A stretch of 37,009 nucleotides of DNA from JBBSOK01 sp038259825 (GCA_038259825.1 JBBSOK010000013.1:1-37009), one strand, 5' to 3'. Counted from the first letter of the stretch, positions 1-7,974 are shown. The notes: a model not told the origin generated them from the letters alone. Made by a program: numbers and translations.

Positions 1-183
1 GCAAATTATGTTTTAAGAGCAATGAAAGTTCCTGCTGGAAACAATAAAATCGAATTCAAATTTGAACCAACGGTAATTAAAACAGGAAGTACAGTTTCGT
101 TGATTAGTAGTATTATTTTGCTGTTAATTATTTTGGGAGCTATCTTTTACAAATTGAAAAAAAGAGCAAATCCAACCATTTAA
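1..183 (+). CDS. C-terminal end of a YfhO-like membrane protein (partial)
   Basis: An open frame runs in from the left edge and stops with TAA at 181-183, giving the last 60 residues of a longer protein. The piece reads as a short extracytoplasmic beta-rich stretch (VPAGNNKIEFKFEP) followed by one hydrophobic helix (about residues 33-50) and a basic tail (KLKKRA). In Bacteroidota this combination is typical of the C-terminus of large YfhO-family multi-spanning membrane proteins, which are thought to act in glycosylation of cell-envelope polymers. The following glycosyltransferase gene starts 28 nt downstream on the same strand, which fits a shared cell-surface role. The family call rests on a short tail only, so it is moderate. 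Confidence 0.6.
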   Translation, partial: ANYVLRAMKVPAGNNKIEFKFEPTVIKTGSTVSLISSIILLLIILGAIFYKLKKRANPTI

Positions 184-211
184 AAAGTTAATAAGAAGCT
201 GATATAAGCTA

Positions 212-1495
212 ATGACCAAAACCTTAATCATCACATATTATTGGCCACCAGCTGGAGGTCCTGGCGTACAGAGATGGTTACATTTTGCAAATTATTTTCG
301 AGAATATGGCGTAAAACCAGTAGTATTTATTCCTGAAAACCCATCATATCCAATTATTGATAATGAGCTTTTAGCAAAGGTTTTAGATAGTATAGAGGTT
401 ATCAAATTTCCGATTAAAGAGCCATATCGTTTCGCTAAAATCTTTTCGAAATCAAAAACTAAGAATATTAGTAAAGGAATTATTCCAAAGAAAAATAGTT
501 CAATTTTAGAAAAGTTACTTTTATATATTCGAGGTAATTATTTTATTCCAGATGCGCGTGTAGCTTGGGTAAAGCCGTCAATTACATTTTTAAGCGATTA
601 TATTTCAAAAAATAATATTGATGTAGTCATAACAACTGGCCCACCACACAGTCTCCATTTAATTGGCTTGAACTTAAAAGAAAAGCAGAATATAAAATGG
701 CTGGCAGATTTTCGTGATCCATGGACAACAATCCATTATCACAAACATTTAAAGCTAAGTAATGCTTCAGCTAAAAAACATAAAGAGTTAGAGAAGAAAG
801 TATTAAAATCAGCCGATTTAATTACTGTTACGAGCCCAACAACCAAAAAAGAATTTCAAGTAATTACTGATAAACCAATTGAAGTCGTAACAAATGGATT
901 CGAAAAATTAAATATTTCTGAAGAAAAGTTAGATTCAAAATTTACAATCTCACACATTGGCTCATTATTAAGCGGAAGAAATCCAAAAAATTTATGGGAA
1001 ACGCTAGCATTTATTTGCGAGGAAAATAAAGATTTTACTAATGATTTAAAAATTCGATTAATTGGTGCAACAAGTGATGAAGTTATAAAAGAAATAGCAA
1101 AAAATAAACTTTCGAATAATCTTGAAACCATTAATTACGTTTCACATCCCGAAGCTTTAAAAATTCAAAGAAACACTCAAATTCTTCTTCTTATTGAAAG
1201 TAATACGCCTGAAACACGAGCCATTATTCCAGGAAAGCTTTTTGAATATCTTGCTGCACAACGCCCAATTTTAGCTTTTGGTCCAAAGAAAAGTGATATT
1301 GAAACAATAGTTTCAGAAACAAATAGTGGTAAATTTTATACGCATCAATCTACTGCAGATTTAAAAGTTCAAATTTTGGATTGGTATAATCAATTCAAAG
1401 AAAATAAGCTTTCTGTTTCAACATTAAATATTGAAAAGTATAGTAGAAAAGCGATTAGTGAGAAAATGGCCAATCTTGTAAAAGAATTGAAATAA
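212..1495 (+). CDS. Glycosyltransferase, GT-B fold (family 4-like)
   Basis: This 427-residue cytoplasmic protein probably transfers a sugar from an activated donor to an envelope glycan; donor and acceptor cannot be read from sequence. The N-terminus shows a GT-B first strand and glycine-rich loop (ITYYWPPAGGPGVQRW, residues 7-22). The C-terminal half carries the nucleotide-sugar-binding segment PGKLFEYLAAQRPIL (about 340-354), where the glutamate belongs to the usual EX7E-type region. There is no signal peptide or membrane helix. The ATG at 212 is the first start, 28 nt after the YfhO-like gene, so the two probably form one transcript. A hairpin at 1498-1533 follows the stop, although its better T-run serves the opposite strand. 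Confidence 0.85.
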   Translation: MTKTLIITYYWPPAGGPGVQRWLHFANYFREYGVKPVVFIPENPSYPIIDNELLAKVLDSIEVIKFPIKEPYRFAKIFSKSKTKNISKGIIPKKNSSILEKLLLYIRGNYFIPDARVAWVKPSITFLSDYISKNNIDVVITTGPPHSLHLIGLNLKEKQNIKWLADFRDPWTTIHYHKHLKLSNASAKKHKELEKKVLKSADLITVTSPTTKKEFQVITDKPIEVVTNGFEKLNISEEKLDSKFTISHIGSLLSGRNPKNLWETLAFICEENKDFTNDLKIRLIGATSDEVIKEIAKNKLSNNLETINYVSHPEALKIQRNTQILLLIESNTPETRAIIPGKLFEYLAAQRPILAFGPKKSDIETIVSETNSGKFYTHQSTADLKVQILDWYNQFKENKLSVSTLNIEKYSRKAISEKMANLVKELK

Positions 1496-1533
1496 AAAAA
1501 ATCCCCACTCAGCCAAAGCTTTGTAGGGATTTT
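1494..1533 (-). terminator. Hairpin terminator downstream of the 1555-2835 gene
   Basis: Arms AAAATCCC (1498-1505) and GGGATTTT (1526-1533) enclose a loop containing AAAGCTTT. On the minus strand the stem runs into eight T residues (1494-1501), so it terminates the minus-strand gene ending at 1555. On the plus strand only four T follow, so termination of the glycosyltransferase gene here would be weaker. Confidence 0.75.
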
Positions 1534-1551
1534 CAAACTAACCAACCAAAA
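1534..1551. repeat. 18-nt repeat, copy 1 (CAAACTAACCAACCAAAA)
   Basis: This 18-mer abuts the hairpin at 1498-1533. An identical copy lies at 3115-3132, also directly against an AAATCC/GGATTT hairpin and in the same orientation. Outside the hairpin arms and the 18-mer the surrounding sequences differ. Confidence 0.8.
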
Positions 1552-1554
1552 TTA

Positions 1555-2835
1555 TTAATTTTTTCTACCCCTTGAACTGTCGGACGAGGACTTTGAACTT
1601 GAAGTTCTTCCACCAACCGCCGCACTTGTATTTCTTGAGTTTTGCTTGCTCACATTGTTTGAACGTGATTTATTTTCACTATTTCTAACGTTATTATTTG
1701 AACGCTTATTAGCAGTTTGAACATTTGAGGTAGCTCTTGTGTTATTACTTGTTTTTACCGAATTACTTCTAACATTCGAGTTTGCAGATCTTACATTATT
1801 GGTATTTCTAGTATTGCTATTTGCTTTTACAACATTACTACTATTTCTTACGGATGAATTATTTCTAGTATTACTGTTTGTTTTAATGTTGTTCGAGCTA
1901 TTTCTAACATTGCTATTATAGTTTTCTTTAATAGCTTTCTCATTTCTAGTATTAGAAACGGATTTAGTTGAGCGAACATTATTTGTAGCCGAATTTCCTC
2001 TAACCGAATTATTGGACGCCTTAGTAGCAATATTGTTACGAGTGTTACTATTTCTAGTTGTTACATTACTTCTAGAATCGCTGCGGCCTCCATTGCTAGT
2101 TAAGCTTTGTCTAGTATTTGTTACATACGTATTACGTCTATTTGGATTGTAGTTTTTATTTTTAGCTACACGACCATTTTTAGAATAGCTATACATTCCG
2201 GGTCTATAAAAATCTCTTCTTCCATTTGCATAGTTATTACGTCCGCGATTCTTATAAAAGTTAGTATGCTCATAATAGCTATATCTAACGGGTGTATAGT
2301 AATGTCTATAAGGTAAATCATAGACTATACAATTGTTATAGAAAGGTCTAGCGTAATAAACGTGCCAAGGTCTGTAAACATAATATGGATTATAAAAATT
2401 TATTGCACCAGATACGTTTGCAAAATATCCATAGTTGTTATAATTAATACGTAAGCCACCAACCCTAACAATACGTCTGTCATTATATTGAATATCAACA
2501 GATCCCGCTTGCGTTATTCGGCCAAATTGGTCATAATAAATTGGTACATTTTCAATTTGTATTACTGCACCATAATCGTCATATTGAATAAATGGTTCGT
2601 AATTGTATCCAGAATTAAAGCTGATATTTACATTTGGAGAACTTACACTTACTTGAGTTCCGTTTTGTTGACCAACATAAAGAAAATCAAACTGCCCATC
2701 AGGGAATACAGAAAATTCTACGGTACCTTCTTGAAAGATATATGCATTACCATCATAATTATAATTTGATGGATTTGCATGTGTGGTAAAAGTGGCTACT
2801 ATGAACCCTAATACTAAAAGTGCTGCTTTTTTCAT
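1555..2835 (-). CDS. Secreted Asn/Ser/Arg-rich protein of unknown function
   Basis: This 426-residue protein begins with a clear signal peptide (MKKAALLVLGFIVATFTTHA, cleavage near residue 20). Residues 25-160 are aromatic and Tyr/Asn-rich and look beta-structured (VEFSVFPDGQFDFLYV, DDYGAVIQIENVPIYYDQFG). The middle, about 150-215, is rich in Tyr, Arg and Pro. From about residue 220 to the end is a low-complexity basic tail of degenerate units such as NVRNSSN, NTRNT and SNVRS, with almost no acidic or hydrophobic residues. I recognise no catalytic motif. A tail like this would be disordered and strongly cationic outside the inner membrane, which could suit binding to polysaccharide or nucleic acid; that is inference. 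It is a single-gene unit with its own terminator at 1494-1533. Confidence 0.75.
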   Translation of the reverse strand: MKKAALLVLGFIVATFTTHANPSNYNYDGNAYIFQEGTVEFSVFPDGQFDFLYVGQQNGTQVSVSSPNVNISFNSGYNYEPFIQYDDYGAVIQIENVPIYYDQFGRITQAGSVDIQYNDRRIVRVGGLRINYNNYGYFANVSGAINFYNPYYVYRPWHVYYARPFYNNCIVYDLPYRHYYTPVRYSYYEHTNFYKNRGRNNYANGRRDFYRPGMYSYSKNGRVAKNKNYNPNRRNTYVTNTRQSLTSNGGRSDSRSNVTTRNSNTRNNIATKASNNSVRGNSATNNVRSTKSVSNTRNEKAIKENYNSNVRNSSNNIKTNSNTRNNSSVRNSSNVVKANSNTRNTNNVRSANSNVRSNSVKTSNNTRATSNVQTANKRSNNNVRNSENKSRSNNVSKQNSRNTSAAVGGRTSSSKSSSDSSRGRKN

Positions 2836-3073
2836 AACTGTAGATTTAAAGATTAGACTTGTTTTTAAATGTTTGGATTGTTAGTCAATAACCTATTTAC
2901 AAACTACGTGCCAAAAATTATTAGACACTGATAAACAAATAGTTATGAAATTATTAAAATTTTGAAGTTAAATTTCATAATTTTTAATGAAGTATATTTT
3001 GGAATAATTTTAATGCGAAGAAAAAAAATTCTTCAATTGGAAATTTTGAAAACCTTCGTTTAAACTTAACAAA

Positions 3074-3114
3074 TAAAAAAATCCGCTGAAATGTTTTACC
3101 ATTACAACGGATTT
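3074..3114 (-). terminator. Hairpin terminator distal to uvrA
   Basis: Arms AAATCCG (3078-3084) and CGGATTT (3108-3114) form the stem. On the minus strand the stem is followed by seven T residues. It lies about 110 nt beyond the uvrA stop codon, so it probably ends a long uvrA 3' untranslated region; a separate small transcript is the alternative. Confidence 0.6.
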
Positions 3115-3132
3115 CAAACTAACCAACCAAAA
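3115..3132. repeat. 18-nt repeat, copy 2 (CAAACTAACCAACCAAAA)
   Basis: Identical to 1534-1551 and equally placed against the GGATTT arm of a hairpin. On the minus strand both copies read TTTTGGTTGGTTAGTTTG immediately before the terminator stem. Confidence 0.8.
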
Positions 3133-3226
3133 CCTTAATATTTAAAATTATATAAATCCAATATCGTGCCAAGAAGAATTATATTTGACTCTGTTATCTT
3201 AAAGAATTATTAAACTTCTAACTATC

Positions 3227-6004
3227 TCACAATTTTTCCTTTAAGTAAGCTGCAGTATACGATTCTTTGTTTTTGGCGACCTCTTCAGGCGTTCCAGTAG
3301 CAATTATTTGTCCACCAGTTTCACCTCCATCTAAGCCTAGATCAATTATGTAATCGGCACATTTTATGAGGTCTAAGTTATGTTCAACTACAATTACAGT
3401 GTGTCCATTATCTAAGAGTGCATAAAATGATGCCAATAGTTTTTTAATATCGTGAAAGTGAAGTCCAGTTGTAGGTTCATCAAAAATAAAAACTGTTTTT
3501 GCAGCATTACTTCCTTTTACTAAAAACGAAGCAAGTTTAATACGTTGTGCTTCACCGCCAGAAAGTGTTGCCGAACTTTGTCCAAGTTGAACGTAGCCCA
3601 AACCAACATCCTGCAAAGGTTGCAAACGACCAACAATTTTATTCTCATTATGTGTTCCAAAGAAAGTAATTGCATCATCTACGGTCAAATTCAAAATATC
3701 GTCAATATTTTTGTCGTGAAATTTAACTTCAAGAACTTCTTTTTTGAAACGTTTACCGTTGCAAGTATCGCAGACTAAGTGAACGTCTGCCATAAATTGC
3801 ATTTCGATAGTAACTTCGCCGTCACCTTTACATGTATCGCAACGACCACCATCTACGTTAAAACTAAAATGCTTTGCTTTATAATCTCGAATATTTGAAA
3901 GCTTTTGATTGGCATATAAATTCCGAATATCATCATAAGCCTTTATATACGTAACAGGATTAGAACGGCTTGAACGCCCAATCGGGTTTTGATCTACAAA
4001 CTCAATACTTTGAACGCTTTTTAAATCGCCAGTAATTGATGTAAACTGCCCAGGCTTTTCACCATAGCCACCTATCTCGCGCATTAAAGCCGGATACAAT
4101 ATCTTTTTAACCAAAGTACTTTTTCCGCTTCCTGACACACCCGTTACGGCTGTAAATGCATTTATAGGAAAACTTGCATCAATATTTTTCAGGTTATTTT
4201 GTCTTGCTCCAGTAATTTTTATTAACCTTTTTGAAGCTCTTCTTTTCTTCGGAACTTCAATTTGCATTTCACCATTTAAGTATTTTGCGGTTAATGAATC
4301 TGCCTTTAAAATTTCTTCAAAAGTTCCCTGCGCCATAACCTCACCACCAAAGGAACCGGCTTCTGGACCTATATCTATAATCTGGTCAGCCTCCTTCATT
4401 ATATCCTCATCGTGTTCAACAACAATTACGGTGTTACCCAGATTTCGGAGTTTTTTCAAAATTTCAATTAATCGCTCTGTATCTTTTGGGTGCAGACCAA
4501 TACTTGGTTCATCTAATATATACATTGAACCAACTAAACTACTGCCCAAAGAAGTTGCAAGATTTATACGTTGACTTTCGCCACCACTTAGTGTATTGCT
4601 TTTTCGGTTTAATGTAAGATAGGAGAGGCCTACGTCAATTAAAAAGCCAAGTCTATTGTTAATTTCAACCAACAATCTTTTTGAAACTGTTTTGTCATAT
4701 TCTGAAAGCTCTAAATTGCTGAAAAATTCCCTCGCTTTATGCAAAGGTAATTCCACTAATTCTTGAATAGCCTTTCCATTAATTTTTACATACGAAGCTT
4801 CTGGTCGCAAACGCTTGCCTTTGCATGTACTACATTTTGTTTTTCCTCGATAGCGGGAAAGCATCACACGGTTTTGAATTTTATAGCTTTTCGACTCCAA
4901 AAAAGAAAAGAACGTATTTAAGCCATCAAAATGCTTATTTCCTGTCCAAACTACTTGCTTTTGCTCTTCTGTAAGTTCAAACCACGGCTTATGAATTGGG
5001 AAATCGAATTTGTAAGAGGCATTTACCAATTGATCGCGGTACCAACCCATACTATCGCCTCGCCAAGGAAAAATTGCATTTTCAAAAACTGAAAGTGCTG
5101 TATTAGGAATAACCAAATCTTCATCTACACCAATTACATCGCCATAGCCTTCACAAACAGGGCAAGCACCATATGGATTGTTGAAACTAAACAAATGCAC
5201 ATTCGGTTCCATAAAAAAAATACCGTCTGCTTCAAAACGATTGTTAAATTCTGTGTTTGTATTAGATACTAAATTTTCTATATATAATTCGCCTTTTCCT
5301 TCATAAAATGCCATTTCAATTGCATCGGCAAGACGATTATAAAAATCTTCATCATCTTTTGTAATAATCCTATCTATAACAATTTTAATTTTCTTTGGAA
5401 GATTATTGAGATCCAACTCATCTATTCGAACAACTCCATCTTTAATTTTTAGCCTCGCATATCCTTGCTGGGCAAGCGCTTGTATTTTATTTTCCATACT
5501 TCTGCCTTCCTCCAAAACGATAGGAGCGAGGAGAAGCAGTTTTTCACCTTCATTAAAATTTTTGATAAATTTTATAACATCTTCAACCGTATCTTTTTTT
5601 ACTTCTCTACCAGAAACGGGAGATGTTGTTTTGCCAATTCGGGTATATAAAAGTTTTAAATAGTCATAAATTTCAGTAGAAGTGCCAACAGTAGATCGTG
5701 GATTTGTTGCGTTAACTTTTTGCTCAATTGCAATTGCCGGCGCTATACCTTTAATACTATCAACTTTTGGTTTATCCAATCTGCCTAAAAACTGTCTTGC
5801 GTAGGATGAAAGACTTTCAACATATCGGCGCTGGCCTTCGGCATAAAGTGTATCGAATGCCAACGACGATTTTCCACTACCTGACAAACCAGTAATTACC
5901 ACCAATTTATTTCGTGGAATGGCAACAGTAATATTTTTAAGATTGTGTAGCTTAGCACCCGAAATTAGGATGTTTTCTTTTAGATTTATTGGTTCTGCTA
6001 TCAA
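3227..6004 (-). CDS. uvrA: Excinuclease ABC subunit A (UvrA), TTG start
   Basis: UvrA is the damage-recognition ATPase of nucleotide excision repair; as a dimer it loads UvrB at lesions. At 925 residues it is close to the family norm. Both ABC modules are intact: Walker A GLSGSGKSS at 39-47 and GVSGSGKST in the second half, with signatures LSGGESQR and LSGGEAQR followed by Walker B ILDEPSIGLH and IFDEPTTGLH. Zinc-binding CxxC pairs (CPVC, CSTC, CDTC...CDTC) are all present. The start must be TTG at 6002-6004: upstream in frame there is no ATG before a stop at 6041-6043. A TATCTTTG promoter element at 6033-6040 leaves only a short leader. It is divergent from the sigma-factor gene at 6260. Confidence 0.97.
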   Translation of the reverse strand: MIAEPINLKENILISGAKLHNLKNITVAIPRNKLVVITGLSGSGKSSLAFDTLYAEGQRRYVESLSSYARQFLGRLDKPKVDSIKGIAPAIAIEQKVNATNPRSTVGTSTEIYDYLKLLYTRIGKTTSPVSGREVKKDTVEDVIKFIKNFNEGEKLLLLAPIVLEEGRSMENKIQALAQQGYARLKIKDGVVRIDELDLNNLPKKIKIVIDRIITKDDEDFYNRLADAIEMAFYEGKGELYIENLVSNTNTEFNNRFEADGIFFMEPNVHLFSFNNPYGACPVCEGYGDVIGVDEDLVIPNTALSVFENAIFPWRGDSMGWYRDQLVNASYKFDFPIHKPWFELTEEQKQVVWTGNKHFDGLNTFFSFLESKSYKIQNRVMLSRYRGKTKCSTCKGKRLRPEASYVKINGKAIQELVELPLHKAREFFSNLELSEYDKTVSKRLLVEINNRLGFLIDVGLSYLTLNRKSNTLSGGESQRINLATSLGSSLVGSMYILDEPSIGLHPKDTERLIEILKKLRNLGNTVIVVEHDEDIMKEADQIIDIGPEAGSFGGEVMAQGTFEEILKADSLTAKYLNGEMQIEVPKKRRASKRLIKITGARQNNLKNIDASFPINAFTAVTGVSGSGKSTLVKKILYPALMREIGGYGEKPGQFTSITGDLKSVQSIEFVDQNPIGRSSRSNPVTYIKAYDDIRNLYANQKLSNIRDYKAKHFSFNVDGGRCDTCKGDGEVTIEMQFMADVHLVCDTCNGKRFKKEVLEVKFHDKNIDDILNLTVDDAITFFGTHNENKIVGRLQPLQDVGLGYVQLGQSSATLSGGEAQRIKLASFLVKGSNAAKTVFIFDEPTTGLHFHDIKKLLASFYALLDNGHTVIVVEHNLDLIKCADYIIDLGLDGGETGGQIIATGTPEEVAKNKESYTAAYLKEKL

Positions 6005-6032
6005 TGTAAAATTTTCTTTTTTAAACTTTTCA

Positions 6033-6040
6033 CAAAGATA
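6033..6040 (-). promoter_or_regulatory. Promoter -7 element for uvrA
   Basis: The minus strand reads TATCTTTG, an exact match to the Bacteroidota TAnnTTTG element, about 29 nt before the TTG start. No good TTTG -33 element is visible at the expected distance. Confidence 0.55.
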
Positions 6041-6108
6041 CTACATAGCCATTTGGCAGTATAATTTTAGGCTTTCATTTAAGATTATTAGAAAAATTTA
6101 ACCTTTTT

Positions 6109-6141
6109 TTTGGTTTTGTCAATTCTTTGTTGTTATATTTA
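6109..6141 (+). promoter_or_regulatory. Candidate promoter of the sigma-factor gene
   Basis: TTTG at 6109-6112 and TATATTTA at 6134-6141 are separated by 21 nt. This matches the Bacteroidota pattern except for the last base of the -7 element. It would leave a leader of roughly 110 nt before the ATG at 6260. Confidence 0.4.
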
Positions 6142-6259
6142 CGCCACTTAACGTACAATCCTAAAATTATTGCCTATAGCATATTATTACTTTTAACAAA
6201 TAAACATTACGGCTAATCGACCAATTTATACGTCGTTTATTTTTTAAAAAAACTATAAT

Positions 6260-6844
6260 ATGAAACAAAGCACAAGCTCTGATGCACTACTTGTTAGTGC
6301 CTATATGAAAGGTAATGAATCTGCGCTAGCAGAATTGGTTACACGCCATAAACAAAGAATTTTCAGTTTTATTTATTCAAAAGTTTACGATCGCGATATA
6401 GCGGAAGATATTTTTCAAGATACATTCATTAAAGTTATAAAAACCCTTAAAAGAGGTGCTTATAATGAAGAAGGTAAATTTCTTCCTTGGGTAATGCGTA
6501 TTTCACATAATTTGGTAATAGACCATTTTAGAAGAAATAACCGTATGCCAAAATTTGCAAATAATACAGACTTTAATATATTTTCAGTATTAAGCGATAG
6601 TACTTTAAATATTGAAAGGCAGATTATTAAAGGTCAGGTTGAAGATGATGTTCGACGACTGATTGAAGAATTACCTGACGACCAAAAAGAAGTATTAATG
6701 ATGCGAATTTATAAAGACTTGAGTTTTAAAGAAATTAGCGAACAAACGGGCGTAAGTATTAATACAGCACTTGGTAGAATGCGTTATGCTCTTATTAATT
6801 TGCGCAAAGTAATTGAGAAACACAATATTATATTAACCAACTAA
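6260..6844 (+). CDS. RNA polymerase sigma factor, sigma-70 family (ECF-like)
   Basis: This 194-residue protein redirects RNA polymerase to a set of promoters. Region 2 covers about residues 20-92, with the core-binding segment DIAEDIFQDTFIKVIK (46-61) and the -10 recognition helix ending IDHFRR. Region 4 covers about 134-185 (LPDDQKEVLMMRIYKDLSFK, then a helix-turn-helix with SINTALGRMRYA). Regions 1.1 and 3 are absent, as in the ECF group. No typical anti-sigma gene with a membrane helix adjoins it; instead a 50-codon gene starts 54 nt downstream and shares the terminator at 7058-7093. It lies between uvrA and nth/bcp, suggesting but not proving a link to stress or repair. Confidence 0.9.
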   Translation: MKQSTSSDALLVSAYMKGNESALAELVTRHKQRIFSFIYSKVYDRDIAEDIFQDTFIKVIKTLKRGAYNEEGKFLPWVMRISHNLVIDHFRRNNRMPKFANNTDFNIFSVLSDSTLNIERQIIKGQVEDDVRRLIEELPDDQKEVLMMRIYKDLSFKEISEQTGVSINTALGRMRYALINLRKVIEKHNIILTN

Positions 6845-6867
6845 TACAATATTTACTTTTTTGTTAC

Positions 6868-6883
6868 GTTATTTTCAAATAAC
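6868..6883. promoter_or_regulatory. Inverted repeat between the sigma-factor gene and the small downstream gene
   Basis: GTTATTT (6868-6874) and AAATAAC (6877-6883) form a perfect 7-bp inverted repeat with a 2-nt spacer, ending 15 nt before the ATG at 6899. It could be an operator or an mRNA hairpin affecting translation; nothing in the sequence decides between them. Confidence 0.3.
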
Positions 6884-6898
6884 CTGAAATTAATAATT

Positions 6899-7051
6899 AT
6901 GCAAAAAAGCTACTTAAAGAACTCACGTATGGACAGCGTGACTAATAATATGGTTCCGAAAGAAGAAACAATAAGGTTTATTCTGGATTATTCATCGGCT
7001 TTAAGTGTTATAGATTATAAAATGATGAAGTTTGAAGCGCTTCTCAACTAA
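6899..7051 (+). CDS. Small 50-residue protein downstream of the sigma factor
   Basis: An ATG at 6899 opens a 50-codon frame ending in TAA at 7049-7051, followed 6 nt later by a strong terminator. The product starts MQKSYLKNSRMDSVTNNMVP and continues into a predicted amphipathic helix (ETIRFILDYSSALSVIDY, 23-40) and a helical tail KMMKFEALLN. It has no signal peptide, membrane segment or cysteine. Codon use and AT content match neighbouring genes, and the stop is tightly coupled to the terminator, so a real gene is likely. I recall similar short proteins beside this sigma factor in other flavobacteria but cannot verify that here. A small regulator or partner of the sigma factor is a reasonable guess; the function is unknown. 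Confidence 0.7.
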   Translation: MQKSYLKNSRMDSVTNNMVPKEETIRFILDYSSALSVIDYKMMKFEALLN

Positions 7052-7057
7052 ACTTTG

Positions 7058-7093
7058 AAAACCCCCTAGAATTAGCTTCTTTGGGGGTTTTTT
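7058..7093 (+). terminator. Rho-independent terminator of the sigma-factor transcript
   Basis: Arms AAAACCCCC (7058-7066) and GGGGGTTTT (7083-7091) form the stem, and the right arm sits in a T-rich run TTTTTTATTT. It begins 6 nt after the stop codon of the 50-codon gene. Confidence 0.92.
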
Positions 7094-7323
7094 ATTTGAA
7101 ATTATAAGCCGTGGGGTTATTATAATTCTCTTTTTGTGGGGATTAGCTTTTATTTTTTTCTTATTTTACTTTTAATTAATAAAGAAGTTATTGAAAGCAC
7201 TATTATAAGTATACCCAAGCAAATCCAATAGCCCACTATGACTATAAGTAAGTCAAATATTTATATCAAAATCCATAATTTATTAACATTCAACAGTTAG
7301 CACCTAATATAGTTCATCTAACA

Positions 7324-7974
7324 TCACTTCTTCAAAATCTTATTCAATACACTTTTCCTTCCAATCGTATTCATAATTACGTCTTTTTCCAAATTCCAAC
7401 CTCTTGCGGGGCTGTATTGGCGACCGTACCAAATAATCTGAAGATGTAATTCATTCCATATTTCTTCGGGAAATAATCTTTTCGCATCTCTTTCGGTTTG
7501 CACTACATTTTTGCCATTGCTAAAACCCCATCGATACATTAGTCTATGAATATGTGTATCTACGGGAAATGCAGGAACACCAAAGGCTTGGCTCATTACA
7601 ACGCTTGCTGTTTTATGACCAACGGCAGGAAGTTCTTCTAAATATTCAAAACTTTGGGGAACTTTACCGCTGTGTTTATCAATTAAAATATGGGAAAGTC
7701 CGTGTATTCCTTTGCTTTTCATTGGGCTAAGACCAACGGGCTTTATAATTTCCCGAATTTCTTCAACACTAAGTTTAATCATATCGTATGGATTGTCGGC
7801 AATTTCAAATAGTAGAGGTGTAATTTTATTTACACGAACATCTGTACTTTGCGCTGACATTAAAACGGCAATCAATAGTGTATATGGGTCTTTGTGGTCT
7901 AATGCGATAGGCACTTCAGGATATATTTCTTTTAGTGTTTTTATTACAAAATTTACTTTTTCTTTTTTGGTCAT
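7324..7974 (-). CDS. nth: Endonuclease III homologue lacking the iron-sulfur cluster
   Basis: This 216-residue DNA glycosylase/AP lyase should remove oxidised pyrimidines in base excision repair. The helix-hairpin-helix LPAVGHKTASVV carries the catalytic lysine (K121), and VDTHIHR carries the catalytic aspartate (D139), both as in E. coli Nth. Helical cores align along the length (LLIAVLMSAQSTDVRVNK, VPQSFEYLEELPAVGHKT). In the usual enzyme four cysteines near the C-terminus bind a [4Fe-4S] cluster; here that segment reads YGRQYSPARGWNLEKDVIMN and the whole protein contains no cysteine. Catalytic residues are intact, so it is probably active without the cluster. The bcp gene is divergent, 83 nt away. 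Confidence 0.9.
   Translation of the reverse strand: MTKKEKVNFVIKTLKEIYPEVPIALDHKDPYTLLIAVLMSAQSTDVRVNKITPLLFEIADNPYDMIKLSVEEIREIIKPVGLSPMKSKGIHGLSHILIDKHSGKVPQSFEYLEELPAVGHKTASVVMSQAFGVPAFPVDTHIHRLMYRWGFSNGKNVVQTERDAKRLFPEEIWNELHLQIIWYGRQYSPARGWNLEKDVIMNTIGRKSVLNKILKK

Larger units (their letters stand above)
2836..3226. other. Gene-poor interval between the secreted-protein gene and uvrA
   Basis: This 391-bp stretch is very AT-rich and holds no convincing gene. It contains the upstream region of the minus-strand gene starting at 2835, a minus-strand hairpin (3074-3114) and the second copy of the 18-nt repeat (3115-3132). A 16-codon plus-strand frame at 3013-3063 (MRRKKILQLEILKTFV) ends just before the hairpin, but I see no support for its translation. 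Confidence 0.6.

Noticed and set aside
1555..2835. Frameshifted or pseudogenised coding region suggested by the overlapping frames in the low-complexity half
   Set aside because: The main frame is uninterrupted from signal peptide to stop. The alternative frames are consequences of the repetitive codon pattern.
3013..3063. 16-codon plus-strand frame (MRRKKILQLEILKTFV) ending just before a hairpin
   Set aside because: It looks like a leader peptide at first sight, but the hairpin's T-run is on the minus strand and no plus-strand gene follows, so there is nothing for it to regulate.
7150..7236. Minus-strand frame with a hydrophobic stretch (GTG start, VGYWICLGILIIVLSITSLL...) in the gap behind nth
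   Set aside because: It has only 28 codons, no ATG, no promoter or leader signal, and lies in A/T-rich DNA where such frames arise by chance. It could be a relic of a small membrane gene, but nothing supports it as active.
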